From assembly GCA_023433855.1 (NCBI GenBank), contig JAEYTV010000253.1, forward strand, positions 1 through 16,373: DNA of 16,373 bases, in the 5' to 3' direction. The position numbers and the translations under genes are program-made. The notes under the pieces are model-generated. The model did not search any database. It was not told where the DNA came from and worked only from the letters and a program-made list of their open reading frames with translations. This DNA is from Pseudomonadota bacterium. GTDB taxonomy: Bacteria > Pseudomonadota > Alphaproteobacteria > Rhizobiales > Rhizobiaceae. This document shows, one piece after another, positions 15,701 through 16,373 of this stretch; position 1 is the stretch's first letter; each line of letters opens with the position of its first letter.

Positions 15701-16373
15701 TTAGAACTTGTACCCTACGAACAGCGATGCGGAAGGCTGCAGTTTGTCTTCCACGATCGGGCTGTCGGCCGCATCGCCTGTGAGGATGCCCAAACCAGCC
15801 TCTCCCCGGACCAGCCAGTTCTCCGAAAGCAGGTAAGTGGCGGACGCCGCCACGTTGACGCGCTTCAGCCCGGCTCCAGCATGGTATTCCGGAAGGCCGG
15901 AGGCGGCCGATTGCGAGGCAGACACGCCAAAATACGCTTCCATATGTTTGTCGTTCGCAATGATCGCTTCTGCCCCGGCGCCCAGGATCAATCGCTCCGT
16001 CACCGGCGCCGAATACTCGATGCCGAACGTGCCGATAAGGCTCTCGCTGCCATTAATGGTCTGATCGACCATGGCATAGATCTCGACGTTGTTCCAAGTG
16101 TAGGCCGCCTTGAGACCAACCGTTGCGGCGAAATCGATATCGCCAAGTCCGTCAAGGCGGTCGTTGTCGCCGTCGTCGCGACCGGTTTCGTAACCTACGG
16201 TTCCTGAGAGCGAAAACCCGCCACGCTGGAAAGCGGTTACCGTGATACCCGTCGGGTCGATCTCCAGCCACTCGCCGTAGGTGAATACGATGAAGGGAAC
16301 GGGAGAAACCTCGAAGTCGTCGCTGCCCTCATAATCCGGCTCATAGATGCCCCCCGCTCCAACGATCAAGGTC
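15701..16373 (-). CDS. MipA/OmpV family outer-membrane protein (5' end beyond window)
   Basis: The reverse strand reads without a stop from the right edge to TAA at 15701-15703, giving about 224 residues of a longer gene. The apparent TTG start at 16369 is an internal leucine, since the frame continues across the edge. LIVGAGGIYEPDYEGSDDF is the hallmark of the mature N-terminus of MipA/OmpV proteins (PF06629); alternating hydrophobic strands follow, and the chain ends in GYKF with the terminal phenylalanine needed for beta-barrel insertion by BAM. Only the signal peptide and the first few mature residues should be missing. Family members are outer-membrane beta-barrels tied to envelope stress and peptidoglycan scaffolding (MipA binds MltA and PBP1B in E. 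coli). The gene is convergent with the response regulator. Confidence 0.9.
   Translation of the reverse strand, partial: TLIVGAGGIYEPDYEGSDDFEVSPVPFIVFTYGEWLEIDPTGITVTAFQRGGFSLSGTVGYETGRDDGDNDRLDGLGDIDFAATVGLKAAYTWNNVEIYAMVDQTINGSESLIGTFGIEYSAPVTERLILGAGAEAIIANDKHMEAYFGVSASQSAASGLPEYHAGAGLKRVNVAASATYLLSENWLVRGEAGLGILTGDAADSPIVEDKLQPSASLFVGYKF

Overview
The window is high-GC DNA with dense bacterial gene packing. GTGA, ATGA and TGATG stop/start overlaps and the family mix (Wzy-type polysaccharide genes, MipA/OmpV porin-like protein, orphan OmpR-type regulator) suggest an alphaproteobacterium, perhaps Rhizobiales. That placement is inference from style and content; no rRNA or other marker gene is present. 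No tRNA, CRISPR array, insertion sequence or integrase was seen.

Positions 1-11132 are one cell-surface polysaccharide locus. A polysaccharide pyruvyl transferase leaves the left edge on the minus strand, and its start was found by reading the reverse strand directly. Divergent from it, on the plus strand, lie a GT4 glycosyltransferase, an exported DUF4038/GH140-like glycosidase, a WecA/MraY-type initiating sugar-phosphate transferase, a membrane-anchored YdcF/SanA-like DUF218 protein, a polytopic Wzy-like polymerase and a WcaF-like acetyltransferase. Three further GT4 glycosyltransferases form a tightly coupled minus-strand operon (11132 to 7454) that meets the acetyltransferase tail to tail with a 19-bp overlap. 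Together they fit a Wzy-dependent pathway: WecA-like protein loads the first sugar on undecaprenyl phosphate, four GTs extend it, pyruvyl and acyl groups decorate it, and Wzy polymerises it. A flippase (Wzx) and export proteins (Wza/Wzc) are not in the window and would be expected outside it.

Positions 11133-16373 are a separate accessory region. An AraC-type regulator lies directly upstream of a short-chain dehydrogenase. After about 520 bp without a convincing gene comes an isoprenylcysteine-methyltransferase-like membrane protein, preceded by five head-to-tail 10-bp repeats that look like a binding array for an OmpR-family regulator. Next is an OmpR-family response regulator without an adjacent kinase, convergent with a MipA/OmpV outer-membrane protein that runs off the right edge. 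A bidirectional hairpin separates the last two.

The best leads are the phased repeat array upstream of the methyltransferase, with a plausible regulator one gene away, and the exported GH140-like enzyme embedded in a polysaccharide assembly locus.
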